Shown here one piece after another: positions 1 to 7,992 of a stretch of DNA of 50,197 bases. Under the pieces are notes generated by a model. That model was not told the origin of the DNA and did no database searches. It saw only the letters and a list, made by a program, of their open reading frames with translations. The DNA comes from Acetobacteraceae bacterium AT-5844. Lineage in GTDB: Bacteria; Pseudomonadota; Alphaproteobacteria; Acetobacterales; Acetobacteraceae. The DNA is taken from NCBI GenBank assembly GCA_000245075.1, contig JH599927.1, positions 1 through 50,197 of the forward strand. The letters run 5' to 3'. Within the stretch, counting starts at the first letter, position 1. The number at the start of each line of letters is the position of its first letter. The position numbers and the translations under genes were made by a program.

Positions 1-1
1 G

Positions 2-376
2 CCCGCGCCTCCGCCGCCGCCGCGGCCGGACCTGCTGGCCGTTCCCCGGGCGCGCCTGGAGGCCCTTTCGCTGGGCCCGCAGCGGCTGCGGCCGGCCGTG
101 TATGCCTTGCAGGAACTGCTGCAGGAGATGGGCCGACAGGCCGAGCCCACGCCGGATGCGCGCCGCTTCCTGAACGTCCAGATGGATGGGCTGGAGCGTA
201 TCTCGGCGCGGCTGGCGGCTGGGGCCGAGCCTCCGCCCGCGCTGGACTCCCTGTTGCAGGACATGGCGCGCGGCAGTTCCGCCCTGCGGGAGCGGATGCG
301 GGCGCGGGAGAACGAGGCGCTGGATATCCAGATCAAGGTCCTCTCGGACCGGCTGCGTGAGGAGGGGTTTGCATGA
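2..376 (+). CDS. XpaC-like 5-bromo-4-chloroindolyl phosphate hydrolysis family protein, C-terminal part (5' end outside window)
   Basis: The reading frame is open from base 2, so only the C-terminal ~124 residues are present. They start with a proline-rich linker and continue into a helical domain ending in ALDIQIKVLSDRLREEGF, which fits the end of XpaC-family proteins (a helical tail of the type D-x-x-I-x-V-L-x-x-x-L-x-x-E-G). The stop overlaps the telA start by 4 bp (ATGA), and an xpaC-telA pair is a common bacterial arrangement. The biochemical role of XpaC is not established; it was named from an indolyl-phosphate phenotype. The family call rests on the tail pattern plus the neighbour, so it is moderate. 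Confidence 0.6.
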   Translation, partial: PAPPPPPRPDLLAVPRARLEALSLGPQRLRPAVYALQELLQEMGRQAEPTPDARRFLNVQMDGLERISARLAAGAEPPPALDSLLQDMARGSSALRERMRARENEALDIQIKVLSDRLREEGFA

Positions 377-1437
377 GCGACGATCTGACCACGGGTAACA
401 CCGCCCCGCCGCCGGCCCGCATCGAGGAACTGGCGCGGAGCATCGACCTTTCGGACCCCGGCACCATCCTGCGCTTCGGCTCGGAGGCGCAGAACCGCGC
501 GGCCAGCGCGGCCGATGCCATGCTGGGCGCGGCCCGCAACCAGGCGACCGGGGAGGCCGGCGAGGCGCTTTCCGGCCTGCTGGACACGCTGCGCGGCTTC
601 GATGTGACCAAGCTGGCGGAGAAGCCCCGCCTGCTGAACCGGCTGCTGGGCCGGGGGCGTGCCGAGGTGAACGCCATCATGCACCGCTATGAGACGGTGC
701 GCGGGCAGATCGAGACCATCGGCGACAAGCTGGACGGCCACCGGACCAAGCTGCTGGAGGATGTGGAGCGGCTGGACCGGCTCTACACCGCGACGCTCGA
801 CTGGTTCCACGCCCTGGCCGAGCACATCGCCGCCGGCGAGACGGTGCTGGCGCGGACGGATGCCGAGGTGATCCCGGTGGCCGCGCGGGAGGCGGAAGCC
901 GCGCCGGGCACGCTGGCGGCGCAGAAGCTGGCGGATCTCCGCGCCGCGCGGGATGAGCTGGACCGGCGGGTGCATGACCTGCGGCTGACGCGGCAGGTGG
1001 CGATGCAGTCTCTGCCCGGCCTGCGGCTGATCCAGGAGAACGACAAGGCGCTGGCCAGCAAGATCCACTCGGTGCTGGCCAATACGGTTCCGCTGTGGCG
1101 CACCCAGCTGGCCCAGGCTCTGGCCATCCACCGGATGCGGGAGGCGGGCGCGGCCGTGCGCAGCGCCACGGACCTCACCAACCAGTTGCTCACCGCGAAT
1201 GCCGAGACGTTGCGGGCAGGCAATGCCGAGGCCCGGACGGAGCTGGAACGCGGGGTGTTCGACATGGAGGCGGTGAAGCAGGCCAATGCGGCTCTGGTGG
1301 CGACGCTGGAGGACACGGTGCGCATCGCGGCCGAGGGGCGGGCTGCCCGCCTCAATGCGGCGAAGGAGCTGGAGGTGGCGGAACAGCAGATCCGCGCCGC
1401 GCTGGCCCATACGAAGCCGTCGCCGAAGCGCGGCTGA
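373..1437 (+). CDS. telA: Toxic anion resistance protein, TelA/KlaA family
   Basis: A 354-residue, almost wholly helical cytoplasmic protein of usual TelA length. Family features are the N-terminal region RLLNRLLGRGRAEVNAIMHRYETV, repeated coiled-coil segments (about residues 100-210) and the central stretch MQSLPGLRLIQENDKALASKI, typical of PF05816. TelA proteins are linked to tellurite and cell-envelope stress tolerance, but the mechanism is unknown. It is co-transcribed with the XpaC-like gene (4-bp overlap). ATG at 373 is preceded by GAGGAGG at 359-365. No clear terminator follows. Confidence 0.85.
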   Translation: MSDDLTTGNTAPPPARIEELARSIDLSDPGTILRFGSEAQNRAASAADAMLGAARNQATGEAGEALSGLLDTLRGFDVTKLAEKPRLLNRLLGRGRAEVNAIMHRYETVRGQIETIGDKLDGHRTKLLEDVERLDRLYTATLDWFHALAEHIAAGETVLARTDAEVIPVAAREAEAAPGTLAAQKLADLRAARDELDRRVHDLRLTRQVAMQSLPGLRLIQENDKALASKIHSVLANTVPLWRTQLAQALAIHRMREAGAAVRSATDLTNQLLTANAETLRAGNAEARTELERGVFDMEAVKQANAALVATLEDTVRIAAEGRAARLNAAKELEVAEQQIRAALAHTKPSPKRG

Positions 1438-1564
1438 CGCCGGAGCGGCATCGGGCAGGTTTTCTCACAATTTCCTTGTGATGAGGGCAAATTCACTTCC
1501 TGGTTGACGGCGATGAACGAATGGTCACGTTTGTGCCTTCGCTCCCCCTCCGGAGGTGTCTTCC

Positions 1565-2968
1565 GTGCCGCTGCCCGCAGCCGATCTACTGGAGATCGGC
1601 GTGCCTTTCGTGCCCCCTTACCCCAAGCGACATGCGCGCCTGCCTCCACTGCCGGAATTGCTACGGCTGGTGCGCCGCTCCTTCCTCGATATCTGGCCGG
1701 AGCGGAGTTTCGAAGGGGACATGCTGCGGGCAAGGGTGCTGTTGCGGGATGTCGTCATCTGCAACAGCCCCGCGCTGGTGCAGGAAGCCTTCGTCGAGCA
1801 CGCCCCCGATTATGAGCGGAAGTCGCCGCAGATGCGGCATGCGCTGAAGCCGCTGCTGGGTGACGGGCTGTTCATCAGCGACGGCGCGGTGTGGCGGGAG
1901 CGGCGCAAAGTGGTGGCGCCTGTGACCCATGTCTCCCGCCTGGCGAGCCTGACACCGCCGATGACGGAGGCGGCGGCCGAGCGCGCGGTGGCGTGGCGGC
2001 GGCAGGACCCGGCGCGGCCGGTGGATATGCTGGCGGAGATGGGGCATCTGACCGCCGAGATCATCTGCCGCACCATATTCGGCCGGCAGCTTGGCGGGGA
2101 GGCGGCTGCCAGCGTTGTGCAGGCCTTCGCCGAGTATCAGCGCGTGGTGGGGCAGACGGATACCCTCTCCCTGCTGGGCCTGCCGGATTGGATGCCGCGC
2201 TGGCAGCCGCCTGCCGCCCGCCGGGCCAGCCAGCGCATCGCGGCTGTGTTGGATGAGCTGATCGAACGGGTGCTCTCGCCGGAGGGGCGGGGAGAGGCGA
2301 GCCTGATCCGCTCCATGGCGGAAGGGGTGAACCCGGCCACCGGCAAGGCGATGGACAAGGAGGCCTTCCGCAACGAGGCCGCGGTGCTGTTCATGGCCGG
2401 GCATGAGACCACGGCCAACACCCTGGCCTGGGCCTGGTATCTGCTGAGCCAGGCGCCGCATGCGGCGCGCAAGGTGCAGGCGGAGGCCGACGCGCTGGGG
2501 GCGCCGGCGACTTTCGCCGACATGCCGAGATTGGCTTACACCCGCGCCGTGATCGAGGAGACGTTGCGGCTGTATCCGCCCGTGCCGCTGCTGGCGCGGG
2601 AGGCCGGGCGGGATGGCGAACTCGGCGGCAGGAAGGTGCGGAAGGGCTCGCTGGTGATCGCGGTGCCCTGGTTGCTGCACCGGCATAAGCGGCTGTGGCG
2701 GCAGCCGGACGCCTTCATCCCCGAGCGGTTCCTGCCGGGCGGGGAGGCGGCCAGCAAGCCGCGCTACACCTGGATACCCTTTGCCATCGGCCCGCGTGTC
2801 TGCACCGGGGCGGCCTTCGGGCTGACGGAGGCGGTGATCTGCCTCGCCACCCTGGCGGCCGGCTTCGCACCCCGGCTGGCGGAGGGCGCAGTGGTGCATC
2901 CCATCTGCCGGCTGACGCTGCGGCCTGGGGATACGCTGCCCATGCATCTGGACCGGCGCCATGGCTGA
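1565..2968 (+). CDS. Cytochrome P450
   Basis: Haem-thiolate monooxygenase of about 467 residues. The I-helix oxygen-activation motif AGHETT is near residue 278, the K-helix ExxR is E332-R335 (EETLR), and the haem-binding loop FAIGPRVCTG has its Cys at about residue 413. All catalytic signatures are present and length is normal for a soluble bacterial P450. I chose GTG 1565 because GGAGG lies at 1552-1556, 8 nt upstream; the earlier GTG at 1556 would overlap that site. The gene overlaps the acyltransferase gene by 8 bp. No ferredoxin or ferredoxin reductase gene lies beside it, so redox partners must be encoded elsewhere. The substrate is unknown; the acyltransferase neighbour points to a fatty acid or lipid. 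Confidence 0.92.
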   Translation: MPLPAADLLEIGVPFVPPYPKRHARLPPLPELLRLVRRSFLDIWPERSFEGDMLRARVLLRDVVICNSPALVQEAFVEHAPDYERKSPQMRHALKPLLGDGLFISDGAVWRERRKVVAPVTHVSRLASLTPPMTEAAAERAVAWRRQDPARPVDMLAEMGHLTAEIICRTIFGRQLGGEAAASVVQAFAEYQRVVGQTDTLSLLGLPDWMPRWQPPAARRASQRIAAVLDELIERVLSPEGRGEASLIRSMAEGVNPATGKAMDKEAFRNEAAVLFMAGHETTANTLAWAWYLLSQAPHAARKVQAEADALGAPATFADMPRLAYTRAVIEETLRLYPPVPLLAREAGRDGELGGRKVRKGSLVIAVPWLLHRHKRLWRQPDAFIPERFLPGGEAASKPRYTWIPFAIGPRVCTGAAFGLTEAVICLATLAAGFAPRLAEGAVVHPICRLTLRPGDTLPMHLDRRHG

Positions 2969-3830
2969 GGAGACGCTGAGCCGGCGCGCCATGCGCTGGG
3001 TGGATGCGCGCAAGGATATCGCGCTGCATGAAGGCATGCGGCTGCTGCCGACGCCGATGGTCTCGGCCATGGGATCGCAGATTGCGCTGCTGGGGACGAA
3101 ATTCCGGCTGAAGGACAAGGTGGAGCGGGCGATGCGCGCGCTCGCCTATCTGTGCCCGGAGATGAGCGAGGCGGAGCGGCGGGAATTTGCCATCCGTAAC
3201 CTGCGCAACGTCGGCCGTTCCTTCGCCGAGTTCTCCTGCCTGCACCGGGTGTGGGATGAGGGGCGCATCGAGGTGGAGGGGCGGGAGAACATCACCGCAC
3301 CGAACGCCGTGCTGGCGCTGCTGCATCTCGGGAACTGGGAGGCCGGGATGGGGGCCATCCAGGGCATCGGCCACCGGGTGTGCAGCATCTATCAGCCACC
3401 GGCGAGCGCGACGCAGACGGCCATCGCCATGCGGGTACGGCGTTCGCTGAAGAACGACGCCATTCTGGGCAATGCGATGGCGATGCGGGAAGCGCTGCGG
3501 GTGCTGGCGCGGGGCGACACGCTCATCGGGTTGTTCGTGGATGAGTTCAAAGGCGGGCGGGTGAACGCGCCGGCTTTCGGGCGGCCCCCGGCGCCAGGGG
3601 GGAACATCGCCATGGCGGCGCGGCTGGCGCTGCGGGCAGGGGTGCCGCTGGTTCCGGCCTATATGACGCGGGAGCCGGGGCCGAAATTCATCGCCCACTT
3701 CCTGCCGGCCATTCCACTGACAGGAAATGCCGCCGCCGACCAGGCCGCGATCGAGGCGGTGATCGAGCCGGTGGTGAGGCGGCATCTGGACCAGTGGCTG
3801 ATGCTCTACGCCTTCCGGCCCGACCGTTAG
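2961..3830 (+). CDS. LpxL/HtrB-type lysophospholipid/lipid A acyltransferase family protein
   Basis: A 289-residue protein of the PF03279 acyltransferase family, which transfers acyl chains from acyl-ACP to lipid A or related lipids at the inner membrane. The catalytic H-x4-E motif is HLGNWE (H122-E127), followed by conserved positions in the GDTLIGLFVDE region (about 185-195). It lacks an obvious strong N-terminal membrane helix, so membrane association may be peripheral. ATG 2961 lies inside the P450 gene (8-bp overlap), implying translational coupling. The true acceptor lipid cannot be read from sequence. The pairing with a P450 is discussed in the findings. Confidence 0.83.
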   Translation: MAEETLSRRAMRWVDARKDIALHEGMRLLPTPMVSAMGSQIALLGTKFRLKDKVERAMRALAYLCPEMSEAERREFAIRNLRNVGRSFAEFSCLHRVWDEGRIEVEGRENITAPNAVLALLHLGNWEAGMGAIQGIGHRVCSIYQPPASATQTAIAMRVRRSLKNDAILGNAMAMREALRVLARGDTLIGLFVDEFKGGRVNAPAFGRPPAPGGNIAMAARLALRAGVPLVPAYMTREPGPKFIAHFLPAIPLTGNAAADQAAIEAVIEPVVRRHLDQWLMLYAFRPDR

Positions 3831-3919
3831 CGGTGTTGCACTGCGACAGGGTGGCTGACCTATCAGAACCTAGGCGCATGGGTGGAATGTAAAGCCACCA
3901 GGGGCTTTGCGGACCGGCT

Positions 3920-3948
3920 GTTGCGATAGTATGGGGGTAAGACGCAAC
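3920..3948. promoter_or_regulatory. Inverted repeat upstream of ilvE (possible operator or leader hairpin)
   Basis: GTTGCG (3920-3925) and CGCAAC (3943-3948) form a perfect 6-bp inverted repeat with a 17-nt spacer, ending 21 nt before the preferred ilvE start at 3970. A second smaller dyad, GGTGG/CCACC, lies at 3881-3899. Either could be an operator or a leader hairpin. No regulator is identified. Confidence 0.25.
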
Positions 3949-3969
3949 AATGATGCGAGCACCGGCCCC

Positions 3970-5061
3970 ATGACTACGCCCACCCCGATCAGCCTGACCC
4001 GCACGCAGCAGCCTGCCGCCAAGCCGGATGATGCCTCGCTGTCCTTCGGCAAGGTGCTGACCGACCATATGTTCGTTATGAACTATACGGAGGGGAAGGG
4101 CTGGCACGACCCGCGCGTGGTGCCCTACGCGCCGCTGAGCATGGACCCGGCGACCTCCGTGCTGCATTACGGCCAGGCGGTGTTCGACGGGCTGAAAGCC
4201 TTCCGTGGCGCCGACGGCAAGATCCGCCTGTTCCGCGCCCAGCGCCATGCGGAGCGGCTGAACAAGTCCTGCCGCGCGCTGTGCATCCCGGAGATGGACG
4301 TGGAGCTGGTGCGCCGCTCCTTCGAGGCGATTGTCGAGGCCGACCATGACTGGGTGCCGCATGCCAAGGGCACCTCGCTCTATATCCGCCCCACCGTCAT
4401 CGCGACCGATGTGATGCTGGGCGTGCACCCGGCGCACAGCTACACCTATTTCGTCATCTGCTCGCCCGTTGGCGCCTACTACAAGGAAGGCGTGAAGCCG
4501 GTGCGCATCCTGGCCACCGACAACCATGTGCGCGCCGTGCAGGGCGGGCTGGGCGAGGCCAAGACGGCCGCGAACTACGCCGCCTCCCTCTCCGCGCAGC
4601 AGGAAGCCGAGAAGCTGGGCTACACCCAGGTGCTGTGGCTGGACGGCGTCGAGCGCAAGTGGATCGACGAAGTCGGCACCATGAACATCATGATGCAGAT
4701 CGGCGATGAGGTGATCACCCCGCCGCTGGCCGGCACCATCCTGGATGGTGTGACCCGGAACTCCATCCTGCAGCTGCTGCGGGACTGGGGCGTGAAGGTC
4801 TCCGAGCGCAAGGTCTCGATCGACGAGGTCATGCAGGCGGGCCGTGACGGCACGCTGAAGGAGATGTGGGGCACGGGCACGGCGGCCGTCGTCTCCCCGG
4901 TGGGCGAGCTGGGCTACAAGGGCGAGAAGATCGCCATCGGCAATGGCCAGACGGGTGCGCTGACGCAGAAGCTGTACGACGCCATCGTCGGCATCCAGTA
5001 CGGCACGGCGCCGGATGCGCATGGCTGGACCAGCGAAGTGAAGGTGCCTGTCGCGGCCTGA
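3970..5061 (+). CDS. ilvE: Branched-chain amino acid aminotransferase
   Basis: Class IV PLP aminotransferase that interconverts Leu/Ile/Val and their 2-oxo acids with glutamate/2-oxoglutarate in the cytoplasm. At 363 residues it has the longer 'ilvE type II' form. The PLP lysine is K198 in GEAKTAANYAAS; the phosphate-binding and substrate loops EVGTMNIM and GTGTAAVVSPVG are intact. Start 3970 (MTTPTPISLT) is preferred from family length. The frame is open upstream to 3907 (TTG) with another ATG at 3931, and no candidate has a strong Shine-Dalgarno, so the start is uncertain. It stands alone, convergent with ridA across a strong hairpin terminator. Confidence 0.93.
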   Translation: MTTPTPISLTRTQQPAAKPDDASLSFGKVLTDHMFVMNYTEGKGWHDPRVVPYAPLSMDPATSVLHYGQAVFDGLKAFRGADGKIRLFRAQRHAERLNKSCRALCIPEMDVELVRRSFEAIVEADHDWVPHAKGTSLYIRPTVIATDVMLGVHPAHSYTYFVICSPVGAYYKEGVKPVRILATDNHVRAVQGGLGEAKTAANYAASLSAQQEAEKLGYTQVLWLDGVERKWIDEVGTMNIMMQIGDEVITPPLAGTILDGVTRNSILQLLRDWGVKVSERKVSIDEVMQAGRDGTLKEMWGTGTAAVVSPVGELGYKGEKIAIGNGQTGALTQKLYDAIVGIQYGTAPDAHGWTSEVKVPVAA

Positions 5062-5067
5062 GGATCC

Positions 5068-5093
5068 GGCGGGAGGGTTTCGGCCCTCCCGCC
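5068..5093. terminator. Bidirectional hairpin terminator between ilvE and ridA
   Basis: A perfect 10-bp inverted repeat, GGCGGGAGGG (5068-5077) and CCCTCCCGCC (5084-5093), with a 6-nt loop sits in the 47-bp gap between the convergent ilvE and ridA stops. It lacks a long T tract, but its position and stability fit a shared terminator. Confidence 0.75.
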
Positions 5094-5108
5094 TTCAGTG
5101 ACGACGCG

Positions 5109-5582
5109 TTAGTCGAGGATACGGATCACCGCCTCGATTTCCACGGGCACGTTGCTGGGCAGCGAGCCCATGCCGACCGCCGAACGGGCGTGGCGGCCAT
5201 TCTCGCCCAGAACGGCGAAGAGCAGCTTCGAGCAGGCGTCGATCACCTGCGGCTGCTGGCCGAATTCCGGCGTGGCGTTGACCATGCCGAAGATCTTCAG
5301 GAACTCCACCTTCTCCAGGCTGCCGGCGGCGGCCTTGGCCACGGAGAGGATGTGCAGGGCACAGAGTTCCGCCGCCTTCTGGGCATCCTCCACGCTCATC
5401 TCCGCACCCACCTTGCCGGTGGTCAGCGAGCCATCGGGGTGGCGCGGCACCTGGCCGGAGATGTAGGCGACATCACCCACGCGCTTGAACGGCACATAGG
5501 CGAAGAGTGGCTTGCCGAGGACGGGCAGGGTGTGGCCCAGCGCGGCGATCTTCTCCTCGGGGGTGTTCACGGGGGCGCTCAC
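5109..5582 (-). CDS. RidA family protein (reactive imine/enamine deaminase), longer subfamily
   Basis: A 157-residue YjgF/YER057c/UK114 family protein. RidA hydrolyses reactive 2-aminoacrylate-type enamines/imines released by PLP enzymes. Recognisable parts are the GDVAYISGQVP strand and EKVEFLKIFGMVNATPEF near the middle. The length fits the ~150-residue subfamily rather than canonical ~130-residue RidA, so substrate scope is uncertain. The GTG start overlaps the stop of the upstream PLP aldolase by 4 bp, making it the last gene of the dctB-dctD-aldolase-ridA operon. That coupling suggests clean-up of an aldolase or dehydratase side product. A second, unrelated-context RidA lies at 34633-34983. 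Confidence 0.85.
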   Translation of the reverse strand: MSAPVNTPEEKIAALGHTLPVLGKPLFAYVPFKRVGDVAYISGQVPRHPDGSLTTGKVGAEMSVEDAQKAAELCALHILSVAKAAAGSLEKVEFLKIFGMVNATPEFGQQPQVIDACSKLLFAVLGENGRHARSAVGMGSLPSNVPVEIEAVIRILD

Positions 5583-6634
5583 AGCGTGCGCCCCCGGGCG
5601 GCGACGTCGACAAAGCCGGCGAACTTGCCGTCCTTCACCGTGGCGACGCGGTCATGCAGGTTGCTGACGGGGCAGACGTGGTTGGGGACGACGCGCAGGC
5701 GCTCGCCGATCTTGGGCTTCCTGGCGCAGGCGGAGAGATCGACCATGCCGTGCTCCTCGCTGATGCGGTCGATCTTGGCCTCGGGGTATTCCAGGATGTA
5801 GCCGAAGCCTTCCTTGGCGCCGCCCGGGGTGAGGTCGGAGGTGAAGGTCTTGCTGCCGGCATCGATGATCGCGCGGCTTTCCTCCGGGCGGCTGATGACG
5901 GTGACATGCACCGTCAGCGCGCAATCCTTCCAGGTGGCGGCGCCGGCGGCGACCATGCTGCGGTCGTTATAGATGTAGGTGCCGACCCGGAGTTCGTTGA
6001 CCGGCGCCAGCTCGTGCGTGTGCGTCGCCTTGGGGCTGCCGCCGCCGGAGAGAATGCGGGGCTTCAGGCCCTCGGCTTCCAGGCGCGGCAGGGCCTCGGC
6101 CAGGAAGGCCGCAGCGGCGGCGCTGGTCGGGTAGGTCATGAGGCCTTCGAAGCGCAGGCCGGGCGTGGCGGCGGCTTCCTTGGCGAGGGCGACGGCTTCA
6201 TCCACCGTCATGACGCCGCTGCGCTTGTTGCCGCTGTCGAACTCGATGACGACGCCGATCTCATGGCCGTGGCGCGCGGCCTTGGCCAGGGTGGCGAGGC
6301 CTTCGCGGCTGTCCGCATGCACGGTCATCTTCACGCGCGCGGCAAGGGCGGCCAGCCGCTCCGCCTTCGCGTCGCCGACGATGGGGTAGCTGATGAAAAT
6401 ATCGTCGAGCCCGGCATCCGCCATCACCTCGGCTTCACCCAGCTTCTGGCAGGTGATGCCTTTGGCGCCGAGTTCCAGCTGGCGCCGGGCCAGCATGGGC
6501 AGCTTATGCGTCTTGATGTGGGGGCGCAGCGCCAGCCCATGCGCATCGGCATAGGCCTGCATCCGCGCCATGTTGGCCTCTGCGATGTCGAGATCGACCA
6601 CCGGCACCGGGGTTTCGAGGGAGGCGATATCCAT
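5579..6634 (-). CDS. DSD1-family PLP enzyme: D-threonine aldolase / 3-hydroxy-D-aspartate aldolase-like
   Basis: A 351-residue fold-type III PLP enzyme: an alanine-racemase-like N-terminal barrel plus a metal-binding C-terminal domain. The PLP lysine lies in RPHIKTHK (about K41), and the divalent-metal ligand pair is H-x-C in VVPNHVCPVSN (H319, C321). Known members cleave D-threonine to glycine and acetaldehyde, 3-hydroxy-D-aspartate to glycine and glyoxylate, or dehydrate D-serine. Sequence alone does not separate these. It starts 5 nt after the dctD stop, so it is co-transcribed with the C4-dicarboxylate two-component genes. This favours a C4 substrate such as 3-hydroxyaspartate (inference). 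Confidence 0.85.
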   Translation of the reverse strand: MDIASLETPVPVVDLDIAEANMARMQAYADAHGLALRPHIKTHKLPMLARRQLELGAKGITCQKLGEAEVMADAGLDDIFISYPIVGDAKAERLAALAARVKMTVHADSREGLATLAKAARHGHEIGVVIEFDSGNKRSGVMTVDEAVALAKEAAATPGLRFEGLMTYPTSAAAAAFLAEALPRLEAEGLKPRILSGGGSPKATHTHELAPVNELRVGTYIYNDRSMVAAGAATWKDCALTVHVTVISRPEESRAIIDAGSKTFTSDLTPGGAKEGFGYILEYPEAKIDRISEEHGMVDLSACARKPKIGERLRVVPNHVCPVSNLHDRVATVKDGKFAGFVDVAARGRTL

Positions 6635-6639
6635 GGCGT

Positions 6640-7992
6640 CTACTCCTGCCGCACATAGTGGGCACGGTCGATGCCATGCCTCTGCAACTTGTCATAGAAG
6701 GTCTTGCGCGGAATGCCGAGGGCCTGAAGCGTGGCGCGTACATCGCCGCCGGTGGCTTCCAGCGCGCGGCGGATGAGGCCGGCCTCGTAACGTTCGACGC
6801 GTTCGGGCAGGGTTCCGTCGCTGGTGCCCTGCGCGGCCGGTATCTCCTCGGCCGTTTCGGGCGCGAGCCCAAGCGTGACCCGTTCCGCGAAATGGGAGAG
6901 TTCACGCACATTGCCGGGCCAGTCATGGCTTAGAAGGTGTTGCTCCATCGCGGCGCTCATCTCCGGTACAGGGCGATGGAAACGGGCGGCGGCGCGAGCC
7001 AGGAAATGCGCGAAGAGAAGCGGGATATCCTCCTTGCGCTCACGCAGCGGCGGAATGCGCAGGGTGACGACGTTGAGGCGGTAGAACAGGTCCTCGCGAA
7101 AGCTGCCGGCGCGCGCGGCCTCGGCGAGATCGACCTTGCTCGCGGCGACGACGCGGAGATCGAGGGACCGCACCTCATTGGTGCCCAGCGGAGTGACCTT
7201 GCGCGTTTCCAGCACCCGCAGCAGCTTCACCTGCAACGAGAGCGGCATGCTCTCGATCTCGTCGAGGAACAGCGTGCCGCCACTGGAATGCTCGATGCGG
7301 CCGACACGCTTCTTCTGCGCGCCGGTGAAGGCGCCGGCCTCGTGGCCGAACAGCTCGCTCTCGATCACCGTCTCCGGCAGCGCGCCGCAGTTCAGGGCCA
7401 CGAAGGGGCGGGAGGCGCGTCGGCCCCAGCGGTGCAGCAGGCTGGAGACGACTTCCTTGCCGGAACCGGTCTCGCCCACTACCAGCACGTCGATATCGGC
7501 ATCGGCCACCTGGTGGATGGTGCGGCGCAGGCGCTGCATGGCAGGGGTTTCGCCGAGCATGGCCACATCCTCGCCGCCCGTCTCGGCGGCGGCCTCGCGC
7601 AGGCGCCGGTTCTCCAGCACCAGCCGGCGTTTTTCCAGCGCGCGGTGCAGGCTGGCGAGCAGCGCATCCGGCGCGAAGGGCTTGGCGATGAAGTCGTAGG
7701 CGCCCTCCCGCATTGCTTCTACCGCCATGGCGATATCGCCATGGCCGGTGATGAGGATGACGGGCAGGTCCGGGTCCACCGCCTTCAGCCGGCGGAAGAG
7801 CTGCATGCCATCCATCTTGGCCATGCGGATATCGCTGACGACGACGCCCTCGAAGCTGGCGTCGATATGGTGCAGCGCCTCGGCGGCGGAGGCGAGGGGC
7901 AGGGGGGAGAGGCCAGCAAGTTCCAGGGTCTGCGCATTGGCGGCGCGCAGGTCGGCATCGTCATCCACGAAGGCGATACGGGTGACGTTCAT
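6640..7992 (-). CDS. dctD: Sigma-54-dependent response regulator, C4-dicarboxylate type (DctD)
   Basis: A 450-residue NtrC-class activator. The receiver domain covers residues 1-~120 with phosphoacceptor D54 (VVVSDIRM). The AAA+ domain has Walker A GETGSGKE (173-180), the sigma-54-contacting loop GAFTGA (220-225) and Walker B LFLDE (~241-245). A Fis-type helix-turn-helix occupies the last ~30 residues ([16 protein letters not shown]). It overlaps dctB by 4 bp. The likely target is the sigma-54 promoter of the divergent dctA at 9971-9985, through dyads at 9858-9930. The DctD name follows from dctA/dctB linkage; the effector could be a different C4 acid. Confidence 0.9.
   Translation of the reverse strand: MNVTRIAFVDDDADLRAANAQTLELAGLSPLPLASAAEALHHIDASFEGVVVSDIRMAKMDGMQLFRRLKAVDPDLPVILITGHGDIAMAVEAMREGAYDFIAKPFAPDALLASLHRALEKRRLVLENRRLREAAAETGGEDVAMLGETPAMQRLRRTIHQVADADIDVLVVGETGSGKEVVSSLLHRWGRRASRPFVALNCGALPETVIESELFGHEAGAFTGAQKKRVGRIEHSSGGTLFLDEIESMPLSLQVKLLRVLETRKVTPLGTNEVRSLDLRVVAASKVDLAEAARAGSFREDLFYRLNVVTLRIPPLRERKEDIPLLFAHFLARAAARFHRPVPEMSAAMEQHLLSHDWPGNVRELSHFAERVTLGLAPETAEEIPAAQGTSDGTLPERVERYEAGLIRRALEATGGDVRATLQALGIPRKTFYDKLQRHGIDRAHYVRQE

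Noticed and set aside
5068-5093. The perfect 10-bp dyad near ilvE considered as a REP or mobile palindrome.
   Set aside because: Its position between convergent stops and lack of visible further copies make a shared terminator the simpler reading.
4866-6658. Long plus-strand frames opposite ridA and the PLP aldolase.
   Set aside because: Composition is typical antisense translation. The minus strand has recognisable RidA and aldolase motifs and an operon layout.
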